Source: Andrena cerasifolii
Lineage: Eukaryota; Arthropoda; Insecta; Hymenoptera; Andrenidae
Assembly (NCBI RefSeq): GCF_050908995.1
Contig: NC_135133.1
Coordinates: forward strand, 3,328,001-3,392,000
DNA: 64,000 nt
Direction of reading: 5' to 3'
The notes under the pieces were generated by a model, which was not told the DNA's origin, did not search any database, and saw only the letters and a list, made by a program, of their open reading frames with translations. Of this stretch, positions 39,510-49,882 are shown one piece after another (the first letter of the stretch is position 1; each line of letters opens with the position of its first letter). The position numbers were made by a program, and so were the translations under genes.

Positions 39510-40118
39510 GGGGAGGACAGGGTGTGGTAGACATCGATTTTGATGAGCCTTAGGACGATGGATCTATGTCGGGAATAAGTAAATAGGTGTCCGAGCATTT
39601 AAGCCAATAGAGATCTCTTAATAATAGAATTGTTTACAGATAAATTATTAAACATTCCATGACAGCCGTGTGGTGTTAGTAGGTAAAAATCCCACACTAC
39701 CGTGGCGCCCGGGGGATTTCCCCCTGGAGGCGTCCGGGTGCCTTTTGAAGATTTCCTCGCGTTAAAAAAAAATATAAAAAAAATTTATTGGATAGGGGAT
39801 AATGGGGGATAATGAGGGAGATTGTGGGGATAATGGGAAAAAAAAATATATTTTTTGTTTTTAACGTGTCGAAATCTTTAAAAAACACCCCGACGCCTCC
39901 AGAGGAGAATCCCCCGGGGAAACCAAGGTGGTGAGGGATTTTTACCCACTAAAACCCCACGGCCACAATGAAATGTTTAATAATTAACATGTAAACATCT
40001 CTATTATTAAGGCCTATTGGCTTAAACGCTCGGACACCTAAGTATTTACTTATTTTCCACACAGATCCATCGTGCCAAGGCTCATCAAAATCGATGTCTA
40101 CCGCACCCTGTCCTCCCC
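39510..40118. mobile_element. 609-bp inverted-repeat element (family D, copy 1)
   Basis: Arms beginning GGGGAGGACAGGGTGYGGTA face each other at 39510 and 40118 and are similar for about 270 bases, with a G- and A-rich centre (GGGGATAATGG words at about 39795-39840). No target duplication was found. Part of each arm reads as protein (VDIDFDEP followed by WHDGS) when taken from the outside in. On the right side that frame continues into unique flanking DNA (see 39949-40212). A second copy of the left arm lies at 63554-63840. Confidence 0.7.
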
Positions 40119-40212
40119 GTGTCAGCCGAGCCACCGTTACGAACACATCGACTCCTGGATCGATATTTATCGGCGATAAACCGCAACGCGGCTTTACGAT
40201 CGCGTCTTCCAT
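39949..40212 (-). CDS. Unidentified 87-codon frame running into the family D repeat
   Basis: ATG at 40212 on the minus strand, stop at 39949. I do not recognise the product. The first 31 residues lie outside the inverted repeat and look protein-like (PRCGLSPINIDPGVDVFVTV). The rest lies in the repeat arm. The segment VDIDFDEPWHDGS recurs in two other arms: the left arm has a stop in place of W, and the partial copy at 63.5 kb keeps WHDGS. In those copies the frame ends shortly afterwards at a TAG after ISK, which a three-base difference abolishes here. It may be the 3-prime part of a gene carried by the parent element, or a chance frame in a captured exon. No membrane segment or catalytic motif is evident. 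Confidence 0.3.
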   Translation of the reverse strand: MEDAIVKPRCGLSPINIDPGVDVFVTVARLTRGGQGAVDIDFDEPWHDGSVWKISKYLGVRAFKPIGLNNRDVYMLIIKHFIVAVGF

Positions 40213-41545
40213 CGTTTTAAGGGTTTTACAGGATGATGCTGTAGAAGACGATCGGACGTTGTTCCTTTAACGAGATCCCATTATTTATACGTAATGTGTG
40301 CATCCCCGTTGCCGATCGCCGCTCCGGCATCTTATAGCAGCGGCTGCTTATTAAAACAACGCTGTTGAAAGTTGAAAAGCGACACCTGCGCGAGCATTCT
40401 CCCGGCGATACTGTTCCCGAAGGAACAGATTAGTTAGCAGAATAGACAGTTTTTAACGTATTCGAAGAAGCCTTCGGGGAATCGATACTCCAAGCAGAGA
40501 GTAACGTCTCTGGCCATTTGCTAATGGGACGGTCCACGCACGCATTTATGAGACGACCGGACGCATTAATGTAAACTTTGCTCCCCGGCTTTACAGTCAC
40601 TTGGAATTACAATTTCGGTAAAAGGCTCGGCGAGGGTATCGTTTGCAGTAGCGCCGGTGCAGCTCCGGTTTTGTACGTTAGAAGTTCTCGACCCTACTCC
40701 CCCACTGTGCCAAACGCGAACCCAGTACCCAAAAGTCAAGTGTTTCGATGAGAATAACAGTGACGTATTTTCTTCTTTACCGTGACAATCCAAGACGGTG
40801 GTCCAACCTTGGAAGCAACGTTGTCCAAAGGGCTCCCGACAGCCGTTTTTCCGTTCGCGGGCGGATATTCTTTTTCGCGACCCTTTGACACACGCCGGAA
40901 TTACCTCCTTCCGAGGAATTTCCGAAACAATGAAGCCGCGGGTTGAATAGGGTCGAAGCCGCCACCGCGGAGTGCTTCGAGGAGCGATTTCGATTAACCG
41001 TAAAAGCATTCGGCTCGCATACGCTCGCAGGAGCGCGGCGCATGCACGTACAGGGACACCAAACACGTCCCCACAAAGACGTATGCAAGCCCCAGCTCCG
41101 AGAGATCTTCCCCCGCGATGAACTATATTATTTCCGGTGGAAAGCGGCTCTCGAGGCACGAGCGCCGGCTGAAGCGGCTTCAAACGCCGACCCCCGTGGT
41201 AATTGGTTCACTTAAACGTAGATCGATACACAATTACAGAGTAATTAGAGTGCCAATTAAGGAGGATTCGGATTCGTTCACGGGCTTTTTCACGACCGCC
41301 TTGTGCTTACGCGCGACGATGCACGCAGCACGCCGTCCCGAAAATTCCACCCCTCTTGCACCCTCCAAGCGTTCCGCTCTACGCTATGCGCTTGGGATGC
41401 CTGATCCAGCGTGCTCGTAACAGCTTCAGACATTCGACTCGAGATATTGAGTATCGCGGCTTTTAGAGATCAATATGAGATGATAATCTCGCAGTCGCGT
41501 TCCAATGATTAGGCAGTGAAAGCGCCAAAGGTGAAAATTAGAGGT
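40213..41545. other. GC-rich stretch without a recognised gene
   Basis: No gene recognised. The 205-codon minus-strand frame at 40566-41183 has no recognisable domain and is mirrored by plus-strand frames. Confidence 0.5.
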
Positions 41546-41598
41546 CCCTATTTCACGTGTAGTAAACGTATCCGAACTTCAATCCGTGTAATTTTTAA

Positions 41599-42318
41599 GG
41601 GGGTATACCCGTTTGAACCCTCGGAAAATGTATACATTTTGTGGATTTTTTTACAAGTCAACGGTTTGATGGAGATTTCCCGTTTTTTAACTATGTTTAC
41701 ATAGTATTATGAACTACTTATAAAAAAAGTTTCAGTTAAAAAACTATTGTTTTTCGGAAGTTACGGATACATGTCCGAAAGTCTCTCGATTTTAGACGGC
41801 TAAACGGTGGCCCTAAAAACTCGCGCTACGTTCAACCAATTTACTTCAAATTTTGCATGCAGAATCATAATAAGATTCCACATCGTCCAACGAAGGCGAT
41901 TTTGAAAATTTTGAAAAATAAAGAAATGGTGAGAGATCAAAGGTAAAGTTAAATTTTTCTAAGAGGAAAATCCACCTTTTTCCTTTATAAATAATAAACG
42001 GGGAATCGAAATAAAAAAAGCCTTCGTTGGACGATGTGGAATCTTATTATGATTCTGCATGCAAAATTTGAAGTGAATTGGTTGAACGTAGCGCGAGTTT
42101 TTAGGGCCACCGTTTAGCCGTCTAAAATCGAGAGACTTTCGGACATGTATCCGTAACTTCCGAAAAACAATAGTTTTTTAACTGAAACTTTTTTTATAAG
42201 TAGTTCATAATACTATGTAAACATAGTTAAAAAACGGGAAATCTCCATCAAACCGTTGACTTGTAAAAAAATCCACAAAATGTATACATTTTCCGAGGGT
42301 TCAAACGGGTATACCCCC
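41599..42318. mobile_element. 720-bp very young piggyBac-like foldback element, TTAA target
   Basis: TTAA at 41595-41598 and 42319-42322 flanks two 299-base arms (41599-41897 and 42020-42318) that start GGGGGTATACCCGTTTGAAC. By eye they differ at a single base: T at 41842, C in the mirror position. A 122-base AT-rich spacer separates them. There is no coding capacity. It interrupts a field of CACGTG and ACGGGTATCCGTG words: the phrase GTGTAATTTT on the left and ATACACGGATACCCG on the right would be joined without it. Confidence 0.9.
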
Positions 42319-42322
42319 TTAA

Positions 42323-42412
42323 TACACGGATACCCGTGTATTTCTGTTCACGGATATCCGGGTAGTTTTGTTCACGGATACCCGTGTATTTCTATTACAC
42401 GTGTGCACTTAT
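42323..42412. repeat. Array of TTCACGGATACCCGTG words, left arm
   Basis: Three copies of a roughly 23-base unit built on TTCACGGATACCCGTGTATT lie in tandem, the middle one degenerate (GGATATCCGGGTA). The last copy and the following TATTTCTATTACACGTGTGCAC match, inverted, the array at 43438-43484. Confidence 0.75.
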
Positions 42413-43032
42413 ATATAAAAATGGTTTGTCACGATTAATTTTGCGATTGCTTAGTTTGCATATCTCTTTTGTCTGTTTAGCATTGCACGAATGGTCTCAC
42501 AGATCTAAATATGAGAGCATCACACTGAAATTTTATTTTATTAAAATAATTTAATTTTTTACTTTATTACCTGAAAATGTCGATACTTTAGTTTTCTTGT
42601 GCCAAAATAGAAAATTAATAGATTAAATTTTGTTGTGAAATTTTATAATGTGTTGATTATTGTTACCTGTAACCTGAAGATTAGATTGTTTTCGCAAAAG
42701 CGGGCCAATATATTTAGATACTCAGATACTCACGCGTCGAATATTACACAAATCGAATAATTATTTAAAAATTAATATACGCGTAGGTATAGTTGTGCAG
42801 AGAAATAGCATGGTGGCCAAATACCGCCTCGTACAATCGACAAATTAGAAATATGTACATACTTTGTTGTCACGTCGCTAACTATCGATGGCGTCGAACT
42901 CAGGACCGCGCGCATCTTCCAGTGCGATGCGATGGAGGTATGTAAGTATTTGGGTGCGTGCAGACTGCAGTGTCTCCTATTCAGATCTGTGAAACCATTC
43001 GTAAAATAATGTTAAACAGACAAACAGAGATA

Positions 43033-43420
43033 GGGTAAACCAACCAGTGAATGACCGAATATTTGAATCTATGAACCTTTGAGATTAATACTTAAATATA
43101 TTTATGTATAACGACAAAACATCTGTTGAAATTGCATTTAAATTTACTTTTCTTGAAATTTGTATAAAAATAATTAAGTATTCTATCGTAATTTAAAAAA
43201 AAAATTATAAAATGCAAAACGTGTAGAAGCCCAGTAAATGACCGCATACTTTTAATAAGAATTGTGCTTATTAATGTTTGCTTAATACGCGTAACTAAAA
43301 ATATAGGATATTAAAAGTGCAACTACGCTCCATTTATAAACATATAATAATGTTTAAATTTATAATTGACATTTCTTTGCCTAATGGTCATTCACTGGTA
43401 TGCGGTCAATTACTGCGATG
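43033..43420. mobile_element. Possible element with CAGTGAATGACCG words
   Basis: CCAGTGAATGACCG (43044-43057) and CCAGTAAATGACCGCATAC (43231-43249) face inverted GGTCATTCACTGG (43386-43398) and GTATGCGGTCAATTACTG (43398-43415). A TA precedes GGGTAAACC at 43031-43032. The layout (TA, G-run, short recurring words in both orientations) resembles the TA-flanked elements at 34.0 and 54.7 kb, but no right-hand terminus or duplication could be fixed. Confidence 0.35.
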
Positions 43421-43437
43421 AACCAATTTAAATACAC

Positions 43438-43605
43438 GTGCACACGTATAATAGAAATACTACACGGGTATCCGTGAACAAAAGTACACGTGTACTTATA
43501 ATCCGTGTACCTACACGTGTATTAAGAACACGGACTTTTAATTCCTTAATACACGTTACACGGGACACGTGTACACGTGTATTTAAACACACGTGAAAAG
43601 CTACG
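43438..43605. repeat. Array of CACGTG palindromes, right arm
   Basis: It contains the inverse of the 42365-42408 segment (TACACGGGTATCCGTGAACA at about 43460-43480) and then several overlapping CACGTG palindromes in words such as ACACGTGTACACGTGTATTT near 43570. Together with the left array it frames about 1 kb and may be the subterminal repeats of an old element. The outer TTTCACGTGT words (about 41560 and, inverted, about 43600) could be its ends. No duplication was found. Confidence 0.5.
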
Positions 43606-46600
43606 ACCACTAATTAAAATTGCCTGTGACTTTAAAACACTTCTCTCTCTCTCCCTCTAATTTGGCGTACTCTACATTTAAGCAAACAAAGTCTCGGCGA
43701 AAAAACTGATTCCCTCAGATGCAGAGAGTTGATTCATTCCCCTATGCGCGGCGAAATGACACAGCGCTGTTTCGCAGCGAGCGTGGCTTCGTCAGCCTCG
43801 TAAATACGAATAAAATGCCGCGTGACGAGAGCCGATTCCGGGGCCGGAAACTGTTATTGCCGGTGGAAACGCGGAGCCGGAACCGAGATCGAGCCGGTCG
43901 AAGAGGGTTTTTCGACATTTCCGAAACGAGGGGCGCGATGGGAGGCTGGGCGGGTCGGCCCGGACGCAAGTTTGGACACGCGTCGCTGGAAAGTTACGTA
44001 GGTCGTAGGGCGGCAATTTGAAGGGCTGATCGTAGGGTCGGGATCGTGCGATTGGATCGCCAATACCTACCGTCCGATCGTTCCGCCTCGGTTCACCACA
44101 CCGATCGACCTGACTCGCAATTATCCCTCTCTAACCGCCACGCGAGATTCGTGTTTGCTATTTATTTATCGCTCGCGCTGCATATTCCACGCGGCCCGGG
44201 CAAACAATCGACGGGCAAACGTTCGGGGCCGCCTGTACACGTACGCCCGAATATTTCCCCGGGTAATGCATCGCTCGGCGACCATGCGAAATTCCCGTAG
44301 TTAACGTAGTTTCCCGGCGAACACAGAAAGGCTTTACCCCTTTTTCGCCAACGTTCGCCGCCCGCTGCTTGATCGTGCCCGCGTTACAGCGTTTTGTTAC
44401 CCGTCTCATAGCGCGCACCAATGCGATCCTTGATTTCTTTGATTAAACGCGATGATTTACGACGTGCTTGCGCTCGCGATGCACGGGACGATTCGAAGCT
44501 GTAGCTGCAAGGTTCGCGCTGTGTCGCTTTGTAATCCAAAATGGCTGATATTTTCGGAATTATATGCATCGACGCCTAACAGGTGTCTTCAATATCGATA
44601 TTTGACGAAAATCAGATCTCGCGATTGCTTCTCTTGCTTATATCTACTTTCCGCGGAGCTTTCATTAGCTCTCGTGTTAATCACAAACGCCTCATTATGC
44701 TCACACAAATGTATACAGAATGAGTATTCATTTTACGTGCAGATGGTAACACCGGACTGTTATTTCGACTGTATCGTTGTTGCTTGTGGGATAAGTGATT
44801 AATTAAAGCAAGTCTTTCGTTACTAACGTCTAAAACTTTGATTAAGAAAGAAGTTGGAATGTACGTCTGTAAGAGACAGGTCGCAAAGAACGAATGGCTC
44901 CAACGAGAGCCGAGAGAAATAATAATCAGAAAAGGAACATCTTTCCTTCTTTAAACAATAAACCGTAATCGCAGTATCTCCTCTTGGAGTGTTGATTCAA
45001 TTTGGACCTTTACATTCCACCATGCACTCAAGGCAGACACGAAATATCCAATAATCGCGAAGCTTGTGAAAAGTTTTCGAATAAGAAACTGTGTATCACA
45101 TATTGCAGTAATTTACGAATGTATACTTACTAAGCCATCCGTGTTAATTTTTCCAAGCTTTATTAAAGTATATAGATGCTAGATATTTTACAAACGAAAG
45201 ATATATTACGCGTAATATTTCTATATATTTTTCCTGTAGCAGAACGTGTGCGTAGAAACGACTGTTGTTATGACTGAACGATGCCAGCTTTCGAAGTCAC
45301 CTCTGTTCAGACGGCTCGGCCACTAGCCGCGATTGTATACGTCACTCGGCGTATAATAACAGACCACACTTCGGAAGTATGTATGTACGTGTGTATTGCT
45401 TCGCGAGGCCTGCCTTGTCTCCCCACCTAAGCCCATATGCGCCGAGGTACAGCGGCGGGGCGCGGGGGGCATTCGTTCCGTGGACATCGTTGGGTTAAGA
45501 CGCTTCGATAGCTCCGTACTTAAATGGTACGCGTACATTATCTATCGCCACCTAAATACATCTAATCATTATTAGTCTTCTTCTTTACTCTCTGCCGTCA
45601 CTTGCTGCTACTATTAATACGCTTTCGTCCCGAAATTCATTAAATATCGCGAGAAAACCGTTAGATGTTCGTCGCGTATTCCCTTCGTTGCCTCAACGAT
45701 ATTTCTGCACATTCAGTGCACACATATCGTGTCTCCATATTATTCAATTACATCCCGTTTCGGGAATATTTCATGTTTAGTCGTTGTTTAATTCCCTTAC
45801 GAATGCTTTAATACAGTTGTTTCAAACTTGTTGCATCGTTCGGTTACAGACGCTGAGGCGGGATTCGAAAGCAAAGGGCAGGCGACGCCATGACACTTGG
45901 CGGTTAATTTCAACGGAGCTTGGATGGCGTCTGTCTATTCCTTGTAAAAAAGTGGTGGTATACGTATTTTTCTCGTTATTTTATTGAATCATTGTTGGCT
46001 GTGAGGGTGTTGGGTAACTTTGCAGTCGGTTATTATTAGGATCCAGTGGGAAAAGATTAAATTACGATAAATTGAATAATTTTAAGTAGATTTGGTTAAA
46101 ATATTTAAAATGGCGTCGGTAAATGTTCTCGAAATATTGGAATGGTCGACTTCTATTGCATTTCGGTCGCGTTTACTTAGAATTCAATGATCTTTAAGAA
46201 TCTATCTCTATGAAACTGTTGTAATTGCATTTACGTTCGGTTTTGGATGCAAGTTGATCGAGGACATGCTATTCAAGCATGAATAATTAACGAATTTTTA
46301 TTCTTGCCATGAATTTTGGATATTTATAAAGATCGTGATATATTTTAAAGTAATATTCGAATAACACGAACATGCTTACAACTTTAATGACGTTAGCAGC
46401 TGCTATGATTCGTTTAAATGTAATAATTATTTCTGAAATAGTACATTTTGGATAATATCGTGTTACTGAAATGTAGTAAAGCTGCTCCTATTGAGTGAGC
46501 ATTCTGTATTTTCCCATCACGCCTTGCATTCTAAAATTTAGAATCTAAATAACAAGGAGCGAAAGTCGTTGGATGGTTCCAAGAAAAATAATATTTCCTC

Positions 46601-46659
46601 GTGACAAACACGCGTTGAAAACGCACCCACCCCACCGTCCTATCCTATTTATTTTTCAG
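43606..46659. other. Stretch without a recognised gene, upstream of the candidate RNA locus
   Basis: GC-rich up to about 44560, then AT-rich. No coding gene recognised. A block at 45331-45360 (GATTGTATACGTCACTCGGCG then TATAATAACAG, read with a break) has a relative at 48166-48197. An acceptor-like GGTTACAG at 45842-45849 precedes a GC-rich patch. There GACGCCAT and ATGGCGTC can pair, but no convincing donor follows. Confidence 0.4.
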
Positions 46660-47012
46660 AGCTTGCGACCGCGCGCAATGCGGTCAAATAGAGTCAGTGT
46701 TTATGACGTACGAAGTTCTTTCTTTTGAAGAGCACAGTTGCTCATAGTAGAGTGCCGTTTACAATTTGGGGATACGCGAGAGTAGAGTCAGTGCTTTCTA
46801 CGCAATTTTTATTCTTCCCTGAGCGTCGCAGCTCTGACCTTCCAATCGCGAGTATAGATTCAGTGCTTTGTTCGCCTATTATGATCTTTGGGTCGCGTCG
46901 GTAGTCTCCTATTTCTTTATTTTTTTTACTTTTGAAAGCAAAACTCGTTATCGGAAATTAAAGTCAGTGCATCAGCTAAAGAGATTTGTGCGCAGAATAT
47001 TAATGGAAACAT
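46660..47012 (+). ncRNA. Candidate non-coding exon with TAGAGTCAGTG repeats
   Basis: The left edge is a strong acceptor, a pyrimidine tract ending TTTATTTTTCAG at 46659. The right edge is the donor GTAAGTAT from 47013. No frame crosses the 353 bases. The word TAGAGTCAGTG or a near variant occurs four times (46689, 46783, 46855, 46959), the middle two within a longer shared unit (CGCGAG...CAGTGCTTT...CGC). Short GC stems sit beside them: GACCGC pairs with GCGGTC at about 46668-46686, and GAGC pairs with GCTC at about 46830-46843. I infer an exon of a long non-coding RNA. There is no transcript evidence. Confidence 0.35.
46689..46969 (+). repeat. Dispersed word TAGAGTCAGTGCTTT, four copies
   Basis: The copies are TAGAGTCAGTG at 46689, TAGAGTCAGTGCTTT at 46783, TAGATTCAGTGCTTT at 46855 and TAAAGTCAGTG at 46959. 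All are on the plus strand, spaced 94, 72 and 104 bases apart. Confidence 0.75.
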
Positions 47013-47099
47013 GTAAGTATCTTTGTATTTCATTTAATTCCCTTAAAGTACTTAGAGTTGATTCTTCAAAATTTTAGAAAATGAAATGTTTTTCTTAAC

Positions 47100-47859
47100 C
47101 CTCAAACACCACACTATATTTTCGTAACGCTCCACCACACTGGGTCCACGCGACCCAAAATTTTCTTTCCTCTATATATCAGGATTTACTGCACCGATTT
47201 AAACATTTTTTTTTTTAATCAATTCGTCAGACAATAAGGAAATCGAATATGTCGATAATTTGGTCAAAAACCTTTCGATGCTCGAGATATTTTGAAAGTA
47301 AGACGTCCGTGTTCTGAAAGTTCCGTTTTTTTTCTTTTAATCCCAGTTTTTTCTCGAAAAAGGTACAGGGATTTTATTATACATCAATCGAAAGGTTTTG
47401 AGTCATACTTGAGGAAAAAATATGTCATTATGATTGGTTCCAAAAAGTATAATTATTTCGAGAGGTGAAGTCAAGTGATTTTTTACTTCTTTCTAACGAA
47501 TGTTCTTTGTGAAATTATACAATAAAATGGTTGGAATATTAATTTATTTTATTAAAGCAGTAAAGATTACTATGAAATCATTCATTTACAAAGAGCAGTC
47601 GCAACATATTTTCGCCAAATATTTCCTACACGCCGGCCGATCCCATTTTAAACCTTTTCTATCGATTGAAAAGTATGTGTCTTTTGTCACAATGTCACTC
47701 GGCTTCTTCAGATAAATTAGGGGTCTCATGGCGCGGAATCCGTAGCAAAGGTCCCAAAGTTTTTTCCCCCACCACAACTCCCCACCATTTACCGTTTAGT
47801 TGAGGCCACGAATTTTCTAAACGGCCCGGGTTTCAGTGACCCAGTGTGGTGTTTGAGGA
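47100..47859. mobile_element. 760-bp piggyBac-like element, TTAA target
   Basis: TTAA at 47096-47099 and 47860-47863 flanks ends CCCTCAAACACCACACT and, inverted, TCCTCAAACACCACACT. The inverted right end continues TGGGTCACTG, and the left side has CACCACACTGGGTCCAC about 30 bases in, so the left end carries an extra repeat. CCC-type ends with TGGGTC words are typical of piggyBac relatives. The interior has no intact frame. It lies between the two putative exons and would be intronic. Confidence 0.8.
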
Positions 47860-47980
47860 TTAAAATGTTAAAATGATAAAGGTTTCGTTAGCTTTGAATT
47901 GCTTGGAGTTTTTTTATTAGAACTCAAACAATGGTAACTTTAGAAACAAACTGCAATCGTGTTCTGTTCCTTCGTTACAG

Positions 47981-48086
47981 TCTGGGCGCAACTGAACAGC
48001 CTGATCACTTCTTGCGAGCAGCCTGATGACTTCTCCTGAGCAGTAGCAGCAGTGTTGGCGTCTTCGTCACCGGAGCACAGCGAAAT
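47981..48086 (+). ncRNA. Candidate non-coding exon with 22-base tandem
   Basis: The acceptor TTCCTTCGTTACAG ends at 47980 and the donor GTGAGT begins at 48087. The 106-base block is GC-richer than its flanks and has no convincing frame. Most of its left half is a 22-base unit repeated 2.3 times from 47994 (GAACAGCCTGATCACTTCTTGC, then GAGCAGCCTGATGACTTCTCCT, read as adjacent units, then GAGCAG). It lies about 970 bases downstream of the first candidate exon, on the same strand. The exon call is inference. Confidence 0.3.
47994..48043 (+). repeat. 22-base tandem repeat, 2.3 copies
   Basis: The units at 47994-48015 and 48016-48037 share AGCCTGAT and ACTTCT in register. A partial third unit GAGCAG follows at 48038-48043. 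Confidence 0.75.
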
Positions 48087-48197
48087 GTGAGTGCGCATGC
48101 ATTATGGTTCCTCTGGTCACTCAATCATGTCGTAGGACGTTTGGTCCGAATCGACACGAGTGACCGGTTGTATACGTGCCTTGGCGAGTATAATGAC

Positions 48198-48222
48198 CAC
48201 GGGTATGGTAACCATACCCGTG
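48198..48222. other. Near-perfect 25-base palindrome
   Basis: CACGGGTATGGT (48198-48209) and ACCATACCCGTG (48211-48222) are exact inverses around one base. The word resembles the ACACGGGTATCCGTG repeats at 42.3 and 43.5 kb. Confidence 0.8.
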
Positions 48223-48463
48223 AGCTGTTACATTTTGTCTGTGTATGTATTTATTAGACGAGGGCTAGGGTCTTCTTGTACGCCGCGCCTTTTCAATATA
48301 ATCAAATTATAACGATAATTTCCAAAACAAACGATTCCTAAAGCGAATGATTATCATTGATAATACATTGATGTAGATATTTATTAAATAATGCATATAA
48401 AGGTGCACAGCAGCTCAGAAGGTATTGGTATGAATATCAATACTGCTGAATGCTTATTTTTTA

Positions 48464-48551
48464 GTAGCGAAGAAGTCTGGCACTCTCAGACTTCACAGCT
48501 ACGCTCATTTCTATTTAATATGTAGTAGAAAAATCGGATGCCCTCCGATTT
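48464..48551 (+). other. Two successive RNA-type hairpins
   Basis: First hairpin (48464-48502): GTAGC pairs with GCTAC and GAAGTCTG with CAGACTTC, separated by a symmetrical 3-by-3 internal loop, with a 7-base apical loop. Second hairpin (48531-48551): AAATCGGA pairs with TCCGATTT around TGCCC. A third, weaker stem (ATGTCCA with TGGACAT) follows at 48623-48647. Confidence 0.6.
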
Positions 48552-49804
48552 CGTCACTGCGACGACTATAACGACTTGAATTTCTTTGATTTTTCTGATA
48601 CTACGTGTTCAAAAGTAACTTGATGTCCAAAAGATGATAATGGACATTAAAGTGTAATTCCTTTCTTATAAAGGTCACTCGTTTGCGTACACAATAGAAT
48701 AATTAATTTCCATGTGCAAGAAGACAATTGAGGGTGGGCGAATTTCAGATTCAAAGTAATTAGCATGTGAACATATTTCCTTGTTTTATGAAATTTACTT
48801 TGATAATGGAATCGACCGTTTTAAATACTTAAAGTAAATTCTTCATGATTCAGAGTGATTTTCTTAAATAATTCAATTTTAGAGTCTTTCTTCTTGCTAA
48901 TTGAATGTCGAGTAGAGTCCTTTCTTATTTATTAAACTTTAAACTATTCACAAGTTGAAAGTCTAGCCATTTTGCTTAATAATGTAAAACGAAAGAATAG
49001 CTTGCTAGAGACTGTACAGACTAATCCTGTTTTCTAGTTGAGGATTTTCAGGATATATTTCCGTACCCATTGCCTTTTAACTCGTTCACGTGCCCATGCG
49101 CTACTTGGGTGGGTGAAGGCAATGGGGCACGATGACTTTCGTTTACTAAATAACTACATGTCGGCGGCTGGCATTGCGTTAGTGTATCGTGCACGCCGCA
49201 TTTCCCACCTGTGTGTGCTTGTGTGGTTAGGCGGTGGGATCTGCGTCGGTGAAAGATTTTCATGAAATACCATGTTAACGAGACTATAACATTTTATTAT
49301 TATTGATTGCAATAACGATACCAATGTATCATATTCCTTGTTGCACACGATGATCATTCTAGTAAATAATCATGGAATATGACACTTATTCAATCTCGCA
49401 CAATCAAACGAGAAAGTCATAACGATCGATGTATGTACACAATACGTATGCACAATGCGCATTATCGAGTAATCCATTGTTTGAAATTGCAAATAATTAA
49501 TTGCTATGTAAATCATACTTATACGCAATGGTCACTGCCTTTGCCAGCCGATTTCAGTGAAAACTGGTACGTACTTATTAGAGTGTGATTGTGGCCAAGC
49601 TCGGGTGACGGAGACGTCCCGGGACGATCTTTCTAGTGTAGGCTTTGCACCCGGGCGGTGATGCTTGAGAATCGTGGAGTGGGTTGGCTGATGATTGTGT
49701 TTGAGAGACTGTTTTGCCGTTTTTTAAATACAGGTGTCAGGTAGGATAGGTAACTTACCTTCTGGTGCGAATGCGTGACTTAAATTTAAGTAGGTAGGGC
49801 CGGG

Positions 49805-49864
49805 GCAGGTTCATCGCATTCTCTGATCGGGTACCTAGGTACGGTGCCTCGCGCGATAACCTGC
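49805..49864 (+). other. 60-nt hairpin
   Basis: GCAGGTT (49805-49811) pairs with AACCTGC (49858-49864), then after one bulged C, ATCGC pairs with GCGAT. The apical 35 bases contain the palindrome GTACCTAGGTAC. Next hairpin starts 18 bases on. Confidence 0.65.
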
Positions 49865-49882
49865 TTTCAGGAAATTTGTGAG

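Noticed and set aside
40566..41183. 205-codon minus-strand frame
   Set aside because: No domain or family resemblance, and competing plus-strand frames over the same interval.
42323..43605. CRISPR-like array
   Set aside because: Repeats are degenerate, palindromic and inverted, without regular unique spacers, and the DNA is eukaryotic.
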